A DNA stretch of 64,000 nt from Linepithema humile (taxonomy: Eukaryota > Arthropoda > Insecta > Hymenoptera > Formicidae): positions 16,339,431 through 16,403,430 of the forward strand of contig NC_090128.1 in NCBI RefSeq assembly GCF_040581485.1, in the 5' to 3' direction. The notes beneath the pieces are model-generated. The model made no database searches, had not been told where the DNA came from, and saw only the letters and a list, made by a program, of their open reading frames with translations. How positions within the stretch are numbered: the stretch's first letter is position 1; the number at the start of each line of letters is the position of its first letter. Below are positions 11,102-23,033 of this stretch, in pieces. The position numbers and the translations under genes are program-made.

Positions 11102-11915
11102 CAGTGATGGAAGAAAGTTCCGTAATGGTCAAATATCTTGGAAAATAATGATTATGGAAGAAAATGTTCAATACAAAAGTTTTAGTATATCAAATGGTCT
11201 ATTATATGGTTATATTGAAATGACCTTCATGTGACCTTGAAAGACACCGCGAAGGTCAACTTTGAAATCTTAAATAGAATCTCCTATTTTCTATTACATA
11301 TTCTTAAAGCTGGTGTTAAGACGTTTCCGAAACAATATAATAAAATTATTTTTTATTAAGTACTTTTCGAGTTATGAGGCTTGAAAGTTACAGCATTTTG
11401 ACATAAAATACAAAATATCTTGTAAAACATTCAATTTTCAGAAATCTTTCAGAAGAAAAAATATGTAATTTGCAACATGCAGCTGCATATTTTTTTTTAA
11501 AAGCAACAATGTGTTTTCTTTATATCAATTGATTCGTCTCATTATTTTATGCATAAAAGTATTAAGGTAAGATTCCTGAAAATTGAATGTTTTACAAGAT
11601 ATTTTGTATTTTATGTCAAAATGCTGTAACTTTCAAGCCTCATAACTCGAAAAGTATTTAATAAAAAATAACTTCATTATAGTGTTTCGGAAACGTCTTG
11701 ACACCAGCTTTAAGAATATGTAATAGAAAATAGGAGTTTCCATTTAAGATTTCAAAGTTGACCTTTGCGGTGTCCTTCAAGGTCACATGAAGGTCATTTC
11801 AATATAACCATATAATAGACCACTTAATATATTAAAACTTTTGTATTAAACATTTTCTTCCATAATCATTAATTTCCAAGATATTTGACCGTTACGGAAC
11901 TTTCTCCCATTACTG
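11102..11915. mobile_element. Foldback MITE, CAGTRATGG-GAAAGTTCC ends
   Basis: Ends CAGTGATGGAAGAAAGTTCC and its inverse at 11,896-11,915, flanked by TA (11,100-11,101 and 11,916-11,917), as for Tc1/mariner elements. The whole unit is one long inverted repeat centred near 11,490. Its core (TACTTTTCGAGTTATGAGGC, then AAAATATCTTGTAAAACATT) is shared with the MITEs at 13.5, 34.4 and 61.1 kb, although the outer ends differ. Confidence 0.85.
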
Positions 11916-11917
11916 TA

Positions 11918-12285
11918 TAAGATTACCGCTTTTTGATTACCTAACCTTTCTCGAATCGACAACTCGAATCAAATTCTAGTGTCGTAGATCGGTGAACATT
12001 GAGATTAACGCAGACAGTGAAGTGTGAGTTTTGTGCTATGATTCTCCCTTAAAAAACGGAAAAAGGCGCATAAGCGATAATATAAGGCGTCAGGAACTAT
12101 TAAATTGACAGATAATTATTAAAATCTAAAATTATTATATCATATGCAGGTCATCTTTCTATATATATCATAAATAAGGTTATGTTTGAGAGATGTTGGT
12201 TAGTAGAACACCGCTACTACAATTTTTATTTATATATTTTATATTAATTTTTGTGCTATATATATATTTATAGCACAATTTTATA
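11918..12285. other. No gene seen
   Basis: About 370 bp between a MITE and a TA microsatellite. I see no coding potential. Confidence 0.4.
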
Positions 12286-12287
12286 TA

Positions 12288-12318
<31 letters not shown>
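12286..12318. repeat. TA microsatellite
   Basis: Runs of TA/ATAT directly before the inverted GTCAATCGGCTA motif. A matching TA run follows the partner motif at 35,645. Confidence 0.8.
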
Positions 12319-12500
12319 GTCAATCGGCTACTCTGACGACAATTTTACATAAGAATTGGCTACTTTGACGACTTCTGGCTACTGTGACGACCGTCGTCGA
12401 AATTTTATCGATCAATCGTATACCTTGACGACTGTCGTCATAATAACTATATCAATTAATCGATCATTTTGGCGACACTGTATAGATTGACGACATTAAA
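12319..12500 (+). repeat. Inverted partner with GGCTACTTTGACGAC repeats (left)
   Basis: Starts GTCAATCGGCTACTCTGACG and contains three GGCTAC-TGACGAC units and GACGACNGTCGTC dyads. An inverted relative ends ...TAGCCAATTGAC at 35,644. Both abut TA microsatellites. Confidence 0.6.
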
Positions 12501-12859
12501 TCAGCGATTTCGATGAAAGTAAACGAAAATTGTATAAATATATATATATAGCTTGGAATTTATTATTTTTAGTTTTATTGTAAATATAAACTGATTATGT
12601 AAAAATTTCAATTCGATACAGGGCAATAAAAGAATATATAATTATGATTATAATGATAATATAATCGAATAATTTTATGAACAAGAAATTGAAATTGAAA
12701 GCAAGAAAACAGCTATATAATGTATAAATATAAAATATGTATAAAACACAATTTCGAAATATAACTACAAAATTTCTAACTTATTTTGACTAACTTACAA
12801 AAACATTCATGCTTACATGGAAATGTTTTCTCCAATAAATAATACTTAACGAGAAATAC

Positions 12860-12980
12860 CTCATACTGCACAACAAGATTGCAGAAACATTGTGACAACG
12901 TTTCATTGCAATATTGCAACATTGCATAAATGTGAAATATTGTTACAAGATTGCTGCAAGGTTGCAGCAACGGTAAAATG
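12860..12980. repeat. GCAATGTTGC-type dyad cluster (left)
   Basis: Repeated TTGCAACATTGC/GATTGCTGCAAGGTTGC motifs, the same type as at 14,540-14,673 and 48,989-49,104. Possibly the other end of the unit that ends at 14,673. Confidence 0.45.
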
Positions 12981-13049
12981 TCCGCTTTCAGAAATATTAC
13001 TAAATAACAATGTATCAATATTGCAATAAAATATGTATGCAACATTATT

Positions 13050-13425
13050 TCGGAAATGTACGGTCAGACTGGATCTTTTATGCTTAACATTTTTCATGTG
13101 AACTTATGTACATTTTTCACTTAGCAAGCTATGCGCCGGTATTTTTGATTTTGAAACTTAGTCTCAAGATCAACAAAGTAAAGCCTATCTCAGATATTAA
13201 AGCCTATTATTGAGATTGAAGATTAAAGATTGAAATTTCATTAATCAGAACAAAAAAATTTAGCTCCTTTCATTCCGATCAAATTTCAATCTTTAATCTT
13301 CAATTTTCAAAGCGTAGTTTGATACAGACATAGTGGCACGTAAATTGCTAAGTGAAAAATGTACACAAATTAACATGAAAAATATTATTAGACATAAAAG
13401 ATCCAATGTGACCGTATAGTGATAA
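13050..13425. repeat. Imperfect palindrome (MITE-like)
   Basis: The left arm (GGATCTTTTATGCTTAAC, then CATTTTTCACTTAGCAA) is mirrored on the right (TTGCTAAGTGAAAAATGTAC, then CATAAAAGATCC). An inner palindrome (AGATTAAAGATTGAAATTTC and its inverse) lies at about 13,217-13,310. Confidence 0.65.
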
Positions 13426-13483
13426 ATTTTCTATTTATTTGATTATTATCATTTAGTTTAAAGGTAATAAAAATATAGATATA

Positions 13484-14356
13484 CAGGGTGAGTCATTTTA
13501 AGTGACGCACTGAAATTTCTCAAAAATTATAGGAGATACAGAAAAATGGTTCAGACAAAAGTTGTTCAGGACAATGGAGGTCACCTATTTGTGCTAGTGA
13601 CTTTGACCTTGAAGTCAATTTTCAAGGTCATTTGAAGGTCAGAGTTATTTTTTAAAATGAAAACCCCTATTTTTGATTCCAAAATCTAATAGCTGGTGTC
13701 AAGAGCTTTTCAAAACACTATAATGAAGTTATTTTTCATTAAGTACTTTTCGAGTTATGAGGCTTGTAAATTACAGTATTTTGACATAAAATACAAAATA
13801 TCTTGTAAAACATTCAATTTTTGGGAATCTTACCTTAATACTTTTATGCATAAAATAATGAGACGAATCAATTGATATAAAGAAAACACATTGGTTTTAA
13901 AAAAAGTATGCAGTTGCATGTTGCAAATTACATATTTTTTCTTGAAAGCAACTATGTGTTTTCTTTATACCAATTGATTCGTCTCATTATTTTATGCATA
14001 AAAGTATTAAGGTAACATTCTCAAAAACTTGTTTTACAAGATATTTTATATTTTATGTCAAAATACTGTAATTTACAAGCCTCATAACTCGAAAAGTACT
14101 TAATGAAAAATAACTTTATTATAGTGTTTTGAAAAGCTCTTGGCACCAGCTATTAGATTTTGGAATCAAAAATAGGGGTTTCCATTTAAAAAAATAACTG
14201 ACCTTCAAATGACCTTGAAAATTGACTTCAAGGTCAAAGTCACTAGCACAAATAGGTGACCCCCATTGTCCTGAACAACTTTTGTCTGAACCATTTTTCT
14301 GTATCTCCTATAATTTTTGAGAAATTTCAGTGCGTCACTTAAAATGACTCACCCTG
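13484..14356. mobile_element. Foldback MITE, CAGGGTGAGTC ends
   Basis: CAGGGTGAGTCATTTTAAGT and its inverse, flanked by TA on both sides. 873 bp, inverted throughout and centred near 13,920. The core matches the MITEs at 34.4 and 61.1 kb. Its flank module (GGTTCAGACAAAAGTTGTTC) is shared with 61.1 kb but not with 34.4 kb. Confidence 0.88.
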
Positions 14357-14539
14357 TATATTATATAATATAAATAAATATTTATTTTATTAATAATATT
14401 GCATTATATTAAAAATAATATTAAATAATGTTAAATAATATTTGATTAAAAATAATGCATTATTAACATTTTTTTGTATACTACTTATTATATTTCAAGC
14501 AATAAAAGAACATAATAGGGCATTGTTTTTACAATATTT

Positions 14540-14673
14540 TTAAAATGTTGCTGTAATATTGTTTGAATGATATTGCAAATTCATATCCGTATAATATATC
14601 TGCAACGTTGCACTGCAATGTACAATATTATAACATTGCTGCAATGTTGCTGCAAGCTTGTATGCTGTATGGG
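14540..14673. repeat. Terminus of CCCATACAGCA type with GCAATGTTGC dyads
   Basis: Ends ...GCTGTATGGG at 14,673 (CCCATACAGC on the other strand), preceded by repeated GCAATGTTGC/CAACGTTGCAC motifs. The terminus resembles CCCACATAGCA of the 27.9 kb element. Confidence 0.55.
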
Positions 14674-16480
14674 ACATGTCACTATATATCAAAGCAGAAT
14701 ATGTGAGAAATGTGTGATTTAACATATGACGTTATTTTAACGACAAAATGATATATCGCTTGATTAACAAAAACTATTTTATATAAATCAATTAGTAAAT
14801 ATACGCATATAAAATTAACTTATACTTAAATACGCAATTCTCGATAAGAATATTAATTGTTAAAAAAATCATCAAAATTAGAAATTTTTTAAACTTCAAA
14901 ATTCTCGTTACTTTATTATTATATCTAACTTTCTGTCGAAATTACAGTAGCCTACAATAGCGTTCGTTTAGTACAGCGACACTTTATATGGAACGACTAT
15001 TTTATAACGACACTTCTAGTTTCAGTGAAAGTATTATTTTATATGAATCAATTATTATTAAAAACATGTATGTGATATTTACTTGCGCTCAAATACATAT
15101 TAATATTAATGAATAATATAAGAATATTAATTCTTAAAAAATCATCAAAATCGAAGCACTTAAAGTTTCAAGATTCTCATAAGTTACGAGAAACCATGAA
15201 GCATAATATAAACAGTTAATTACAACTTAGTACTTATTATTTTACTTAGCAATAAACAAGGTTAAACTACAAGTAAGGCGATCCTGGAGCCGTCTGTTTT
15301 ACCGATTTCTTTAAATGCAATTTTATTTCTTTTTAGCTGTTTAGAATAAAAAATTCTTTTCTGTAATTAAAATACATATGCTAATGCATCGATGACGACT
15401 CAATTTGATCGGATTTTTTATTCCATTTAGCCAAAAAATAGAATAACTTTTGTCTGAACCATTTTTCTGTATCTCCTATAATTATTAAAAATAGAAGGTA
15501 AAACACATCGGATTTATTTTCAGCCACTGTAAAGCGTATCTACAAAAATGTTGTTAAAAAAAGTTGTTTTATATAAAGTGTCGTCATACTATCCAAACGC
15601 TCTGAATTCTCAGTAACGTATTTATCTGAAATATCCGACATTATTTAACATTCATAAATATAAAATAGAAATTATTAGAAAAAATATAGAAATTTTCTAT
15701 GTAATATAACAAGTGATTTCATAAAAAAGTATAAGATTCATATTATATGCTGAATGTGTAACATTAAAAATTTATATAACTATCATGCAAGCGCCCTGTA
15801 TTGCTATAGAGGTTGATTACGTCAGACTGTGATGTCACAAAATTTCCTATCGTCTACTTTCATACATATATATGAAGATTCAACAGCAAGAAATTCTACA
15901 AATACCATTTTTGTAATAGAGAAAAAATTTGTTGATTAAAAAAGCAATCATTTAAAATACAGTCATTTATTTCAAAAGTATGCTCAATTTCTACTTCGCA
16001 TTGCAAAAGAATTGCGAATTAAAGATTACAATTTAATTAATCAGAACGAAAATAATCATTAAAATTATATGATTATTGAATTTTAATCTCAGTTCGCAAT
16101 TCCATAATTTGACACGAGTTTTAGTTCGTATTTGATTTTAATTGGTTTATTTGGTCTATTGGTCTATCATTATTATTTATGAAATATAGTTGTTTATTTG
16201 GAAAGTGATGTAAATTCAATTCTGAAAGAAATAGCAAATTTGGTTTCTTTCAACAAAATTTGAACTTGTCCTTAAAAAGAATTAATATAGATAATTAATT
16301 ACTACAGCAAAAAAGAATTAAAAATTAAAAATTCTTTAAATGATTATAATTGTAAGCATACAAGCGTCATAATTATATTTACATTTATTACAGAAAAGAA
16401 TATCTCAACATTTACAACAAGATGTATTGTATATATTCATTCAAATATAAAATTCTCTTTTCTGTCTCGGCACTCACCAT
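14674..16480. other. AT-rich noncoding stretch with MITE debris
   Basis: No coding ORF. 15,437-15,485 is a fragment of the 13.5 kb MITE (ACTTTTGTCTGAACCATTTT). A small palindrome around 16,005-16,105 (GAATTGCGAATTAAAGATTA and its inverse) looks like another MITE. The rest is unassigned. Confidence 0.5.
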
Positions 16481-16482
16481 TA

Positions 16483-16620
16483 GGGCTATTCTACAATAAG
16501 CCGTAAATCGTATAGTCATAAGAAATTGACCAATTACAGACAAATCACATAAGAATTCATCGACTGTGATTGCTCAATTTCTTATGACTTTACGACTCAC
16601 GGCTTATTGTAGAAAGCCTA
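16483..16620. mobile_element. MITE, GGCTWTCTACAATAAGCCG ends
   Basis: 138-bp palindrome: CTACAATAAGCCGTAA on the left and ACGGCTTATTGTAG on the right, with a shared inner AGAAATTGACCAATTACAG-like segment. Related halves occur at 16,845-16,970, 32,050-32,145 and about 58,230-58,340, so it is a multi-copy family. Confidence 0.75.
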
Positions 16621-16789
16621 TTAGTCTTAAGAAATGATAATCACAGTCGATTATTCTTCTGTGATTTGTCTGTGATTGATCAATTTTTTAAGATTAAGAC
16701 TAAGATTAAGATTAATACCGAAGCATAAATTAGTCATCAAACTGTGTGATAATGTATAAAGATATGTTTGTTTTTAGCTAAGATAGTAC

Positions 16790-17195
16790 ACTGCCCGTCA
16801 ATGATTCGCTGGGTAGTGCAGTAGCCCTAACTTATTAGTCTAAGCCTAGATCTACAATAAGTATAGCCGTAAGAAATTGATCACTCACAAAACATAAAAG
16901 AATAATCGACTATGATTGGTCAATTTCTTACGCCTTAAAGCTTATTACATCTATTGTAAATTTAGGCCTATGGCGAATTCCCACTGAGCGCGTCACGCAT
17001 CTTGTTCTATTTTATTCCATTCCATTACCATGCAATAAAATGAGATGCTTTAATTGGTTAATTTGTGACGCTGACGGATGACGCGACGCGTGACATATAC
17101 GCTCAGAACATATTTGTCAGTAGGAATTCGCCATTAGGTCGATAAGTTAGAGGTTAGAGCTACTGTACGACCCAGCGAATCATAGACGGGCATTA
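16790..17195. mobile_element. TIR element with two MITEs nested in it
   Basis: ACTGCCCGTCAATGATTCGC (from 16,790) is mirrored by GCGAATCATAGACGGGCATT (ending near 17,195), followed on both sides by matching CAGTAGCCCTAACTTAT-like sequence. Between them sit a CTACAATAAG-type MITE and the 16,972-17,132 MITE. It lies just upstream of the recombinase-like gene. Confidence 0.65.
16972..17132. mobile_element. MITE, GGCGAATTCCYACTGA ends
   Basis: 161 bp with termini GGCGAATTCCCACTGA and TCAGTAGGAATTCGCC. The inner part holds GCGCGTCACGC and its inverse GCGACGCGTGAC. Confidence 0.75.
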
Positions 17196-17396
17196 TACGT
17201 GAAAAACAGAGACGATGATACCTTATAGATACTATCTCTCTCGACATCAAGATTATCAGGCAGAAACAAAGGCAACGTTCGTATTAAACAGTAACCTAGC
17301 AATAAACAAACTAACTTAGCAACGATTATTTTTTGTATAATCGGCTATGAAACATGTAGAAACGTGTACGTTCGCGCTTTAACCACATTCAACCAT

Positions 17397-17406
17397 GCTA
17401 TAAATA
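17397..17406 (+). promoter_or_regulatory. TATA-like box upstream of the recombinase-like gene
   Basis: GCTATAAATATTAT lies about 45 bp before the ATG at 17,444. This is the only TATA-like element in this position. An initiator was not resolved, and the short distance would imply a very short leader. Confidence 0.35.
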
Positions 17407-19063
17407 TTATCCAAAGAGTTGTATTGAAAATAGAAATTCTAATATGTACGCCTTAGTAAAATTTCATGATGGTATTTATCACGTGTGCAAATCAAATCTT
17501 ATTACTTGTAAAGGCGTTACAAAAGCTACATACAGTGATAGACGTAAGTACCCAGCAAATATTATAGCGAAAAATGGTAAGTTGGAATTTTTTTATATTT
17601 TATAATGTATATTTTATATACGTTTTCAATGTTATTATTATATGTAAGTAATATCAATCACCATTATACGGTGGATATCAATGTTTTCTAAACTGAAATT
17701 GCACGCATATCAAAATATATTAGCACATGCATGAAAATGATATAGAGAAATGATGTAGCGAAAAAGCAAGAGCTGAGTATGCTCTGATATGTGCGTACAA
17801 TTTTAGATAAAAAGGCATTAGTCTCATTGTGTTACTTGGTAATTATATTATTTATAAAGAAAATACAGAATTTTACAATGTATATAATAGCAAATTTCTC
17901 TAAATCCAATATTCATATTTTTTCATTATTGTACGAATAATCATAATTTTAATGTCTAATTATTTTTCTATTTGTTTTCATTCCAAAAAGTATAAATATC
18001 AATTCAATTCTTTAACGATGGTTTAAGAATGACTAATTAATTGCAATTGATTAATTAAAAGATTTTTACTTATAGTAGAGAGAGAGAGAGCTTCATCAAA
18101 GCTTTATTTGTTTTAATATAAAAGTCACATGTAATATTATTTTAGTTTGAAGAAAAAACTTTATAAATATGACATATTGAATTAAAAAACTGAATTATTA
18201 TTATTAAATAGATTACTATTGAATATCTTTTTTATCATTACAGATAACAAAGCTATATTACACGAAATAAAACAGAATATATTTGCAAATAAACCACGTG
18301 TGTTTTGTAAAAAAATTTATTTCCAAAGTAGAAAGAGAAATACAAAATACAAAAATTATGATTATGAAAGGACTACGAATACCTGCGTATTCAAAGGTAA
18401 GTACAATATTATTAATTATTGCATTAATTATTTGACTTTTTTTCATAAGCATTAATGTAATGTAATATTTATTTACTTTAAAAATCATTACTTCTGATAC
18501 ATTTAATTAATATCATCAATTATTTAATATGTCAATAGTAATATACTTTTTTTCTTATGTTAGATATTAACACAACGACTTTTATGAATACATGAATACA
18601 ATGAATACAAAAACGTTTCTACTGTACATGCTAAAATGTAATGCATATTTCTTTTTTATTTTTGTATTAGATATTAACATTTTCTAAATTCAGAGAAATT
18701 TTAGCAATTATACACTTTTTAACAATATATTCATGTTTGAGTATTCATAAAAAACTGAGAATAATGTTTCGCAATGTTCTTTTTTTAAATATATGTTTGT
18801 TTTGTATTATAAAGATTACTTAATAATGCTAACTTTCAAATTATTTTTTAATAATAATCTGTAAATTATTATCATTTTCTCAAATAAAGAAAACGACAAA
18901 TCGGAAACAGAAATTAAGACCTACAATTATAAAGACACTAATGTCTTAATATCTTTTGGTACGATTAATTAATATTATTATCTATATTATCAGTATATTA
19001 TCAATATATTATTATCCATTATAACTTTATTCAATATTTCATGATATGGATGAGATGCATATA

Positions 19064-19196
19064 GGCCGGTATTCATAGTCGATTCTAATATTTAAGACCG
19101 TTTTAAGTACAGTCTTAAAATGTGACAGAGCCCTATTAGCGTCTTAAAACATTACTTAAGACGATCTTAAAATAAGAACGGACTATGAATACCGAT
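19064..19196. mobile_element. MITE, GGCCGGTATTCATAGTC family
   Basis: 133 bp, GGCCGGTATTCATAGTCGAT to ACTATGAATACCGATC, with inner TTAAGACCGTTTTAAG/TTAAGACGATCTTAAA dyads. Relatives: 31,531-31,675, 38,083-38,225, 48,788-48,948 and halves at 20,716 and 30,299. This copy lies in an intron. Confidence 0.8.
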
Positions 19197-20834
19197 CATA
19201 ATATACTTTTTTTTCAAATACAGTCATTATGAATGCATAACCAAATAAAACGCATGATTGAAAGTTTTTTTTATCACAAATTTTGTAGGTGTATCAAAAA
19301 GTTTATATCAATCTCTTTAAGTATGTTTCTATAAATGCTAGAATGTATATTTTTCTTTTTTCCAATTAATAAATCAATCATCGACGAAAATAAAGGAAAC
19401 GACGAACTGGAAACATCAGATATCCCAGTGATCATTGAAAAAAATAGAAACAATTGTTCAACTGAAACTGAAAGCAAGGAGAGTGGTATTGAAATGTTTG
19501 ATGTTCCAATGCATAACAGTGAGTGTTCAAAATATTTTCATCTATTCCATGTATTAAAGATTGGCATAAATGCATTAACATTTAGCAAATTTAGAGTAGT
19601 TAGAAATTTTGGCAATAATCCACTTCCTAATTACACATATATATGTTTGACTTAATAATTTGTAAGAATAAAAATAATATTCTATAAAAGTTTTGTAAAA
19701 TATTCTGTAAATATTTTGTAAAACTTTTTTTCTAATATAATTTCTTTCATACTAGTTTCTATACTAGTTTTTCATGATAAATGTTACTTTTCAAGGCTAA
19801 ATTTTAAAATTATTTTTTAAAGTAATATTGTAATTATTGAATAAAGTAATATTTTAAAGTAAAATTATTTTTTAAAGTAATATCATGTTAAAGAGTTTAT
19901 TCATTGTTTCATGACATATACGAGATAATATAATATAACAAATTTCGACAGTCACTTTCTAAAGACATATTCACATGTTTCATTATTTATAATTTGTAAA
20001 AATAAGACTAATATTCCGTAAAAGTTTTTTCTTTTTAATATACATATATATGTGTTTCGCATGAATGTTCACTAATACTAAATTTAATTTTTTTTTAAAT
20101 AATATTTAAGTTATTATTGTTTTCTCCAATAAATAACAGTAATTAATACATATTAAAACAAAACGCATATAACTGAAACTTAATCATAAATAATTTTGTA
20201 AGAGCGTATTAAAAAATTTATGCCAGTCTCTCTAAGTACATTTCTATTACGAAAGCTAGAATATAATGCACATTTTCTTTTTTGCTATTACATTAAGATA
20301 TAGATAAACCAACCATAACAGTCACTGATGAAAGTAGAAGGTATGACAGACCAGAAACAGCAGAAATAGAAATTAAGGATTGTGATTATCTAGACACCAG
20401 TAATGTTCCAACATCTTCTAGTACGATTAATTAATATATTTTATCCATTACAATTTTATTCAATATTTCATGATATGAATGAAATACATAATATACTTTT
20501 TTTCTACATCAGATATCAACGCAGTAATCATCGAAAATGGAAATAGTTGTCCAACTGAGATTCAAAGCAAAGATAGTAATATAGAAACGTTTGATGTTCC
20601 AATACATAACAGTGAGTATTCAAAATATATATTTCCATGTTTTCTATATATTAGGCTGCATTAACATTTACTAAATTTAGAATTATTAAAAACTTGGCAA
20701 TCATAAACCAGTAGTCATATATATAGTCGGTTCTTATATATAAGATTTTCTTAAGTATAATCTTAAAACATAAATCAATCATATACAATTTTTATAATTT
20801 TATTAAAATTATAATAATACTAATCTTTCAAACA

Positions 20835-21059
20835 ACACTGAGCCAGTGCTGGTAGCTCTGGCAACCAGTATTGGACCGTTCGTAAGATCAACACTGGATC
20901 AGTGCAGGCTAACTACACTGAACCAGTATCGTTTATCAGTATTGGGACAAACTTATCATCCGACGCTGCGCCAAAACTGAGCCAGTAGTGTTGCCAGTAC
21001 TGCAATTCAGGCAATCATTACTGGTCCAGTATTGGGCCGATTGCAAAATCCTATATGGG
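20835..21059. repeat. CCAGTATTGG dyad array with CCCATATAGGAT terminus
   Basis: About ten ACTGGNCCAGTATTGG-like motifs in 220 bp, ending ...CCTATATGGG at 21,059 (CCCATATAGG on the other strand), followed by TA. It has the same terminus style as the 27.9 kb element but a different subterminal dyad. It appears to have landed in or next to another linker exon copy (about 21,060-21,230). Confidence 0.6.
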
Positions 21060-23033
21060 TAAGGACGGAGCGGCAACAGAAAAGAAAGATTGCTATTATC
21101 AGGAGAGCACTGATCTTCGAGCATCTTCTAGTATAATTAACGAAAATAAGAGTAACGATAGACTAGAAACAGAAAAAAACTGTTCTTATAAAAAAACCAT
21201 TGATCTTCCTACATCTGGTATATTTAACTAATTATAGATTATATCTGCAATTACTATTTGATTATATGAACAAAGTACTAATATATCTTTTTTCTTATAT
21301 CAGATATTAATACAATTTTGAATAAAAATGAGAACGTATGTCACAGTGAAATACAAAATATAGACTGTAATATTAATGGAATTTCAGATGTGCTTTTACC
21401 TTGTGGTTAGTATTTTTAATATTATGAATTATCTATAATCTATTTTATAAGTTTTAAAGAAAGATAATATATTTTTCAATTTTAATATTAGATTTGGTTA
21501 GTAAATCAATTAGTAAATCAGTAAGCATCGATAAAGACATAAGCAATGAAAGAACTGATAAATTCAATGAAGTCTGGCAAGATGTTGAAATTTTATTATC
21601 TTGTGGTAAATTTATTTTCATATTTTTCATAATACTAGTTACTTCTGAAAATTATTTTGATGATAACTACTGATTACATCATTATAATTGTTTTTGTTAG
21701 AACCTTTGTCAGAACCTGCAAGTATACAGACATGTAATGCAGTTGAAAATAATCTGGAAATTGACAATATTAACATGGACGTCTCATTAACAGGTATGTT
21801 TCTTATTTTCTAGTTTGGGAAGTAACATGTTATTGTAACGTGTTATTGTTACTTTATTCTTTCTGAAACAGTAACATACTTATATTTTTTTAGTAACAAC
21901 GAATTTAACATTTTCTTTTATTGTTACTTTTTACATTTTGAACCTATTTCTGATGTATTGTTTATGTATTTAATCTTTAATTAGTATATTATTTTTTATA
22001 TTTAAAATATCTTAAGTATAAAGATAATCATAAATCAATCATATATTAGTGTAGTTCTATGATACATTAGCTGCATATTTTAAAAACAAACTGTCTTTAC
22101 TTTAAATTAAAAATTCACATTAAAATTTTTGAACATAAGATCAACAGTGCAAAAACGTATAAATTTTGCTATATTTATAAGTTTAATGAATCAACAATTT
22201 TTATTTGCATTTTAAGCATTTTAAAATATTTCTCTTTAAATTTGTGTGGTATTTTGAAATTAAGATTATATTGCTTTTAATAATATTTGAACAAAAACAT
22301 TTAAAAAATAAATTTTTAAATTTGATATTGGTTTAACATTTAAAAAATAACGATGACAAATTAAAAGTAACTTTTAAAAAGTAACTTTCCCAATTTTGAT
22401 TGTATTATAATTGAATATGTTGAATATTACAAAAAAAAATTAATGAAGCTTAATATTTCTTATGCAGTAAGTAATACCTGAATTCATTATCACTTGCTGT
22501 TATGCATTATTAAATAAGCTTATTTGTTTTCATTCTATTTTTTTGTTTACAGATTTACTTAACATATCTCCATCTACATTTATTTTAGATGATTGTGTTA
22601 GAAGAATATCTTTTAATACTACTGGTATGTAAAAGTTAATTATATTTAATATTTTTGAGGAATTTGTAAAATAGTAGAATCAGTCATTTATAGGATTTAA
22701 AACTAAATATATATTTCAAAAACTATATTAATATCAAAATAAAACAGAATGGAAGTTATTTTTTAATATAGTTCAAATTGAGATTTTACATTACTCTTAC
22801 AATATATCTTTCGCGTATTTTCTTGTAAATGTAAAATTAAAATTAACAATGTGACCACCTAGTTATTAATCACTATTTTCATGTAGTTATAATTTTGATT
22901 GCTAAGATTAGGAATGTTTAGATGTAAAAACACATGAATATTATTATAGGAGCTAGATACAAAATATAGTAAATGATCCTGACATCCTTTTTGAAGTATT
23001 AAATTTGTTACAATGGACATCATAAACAATATA

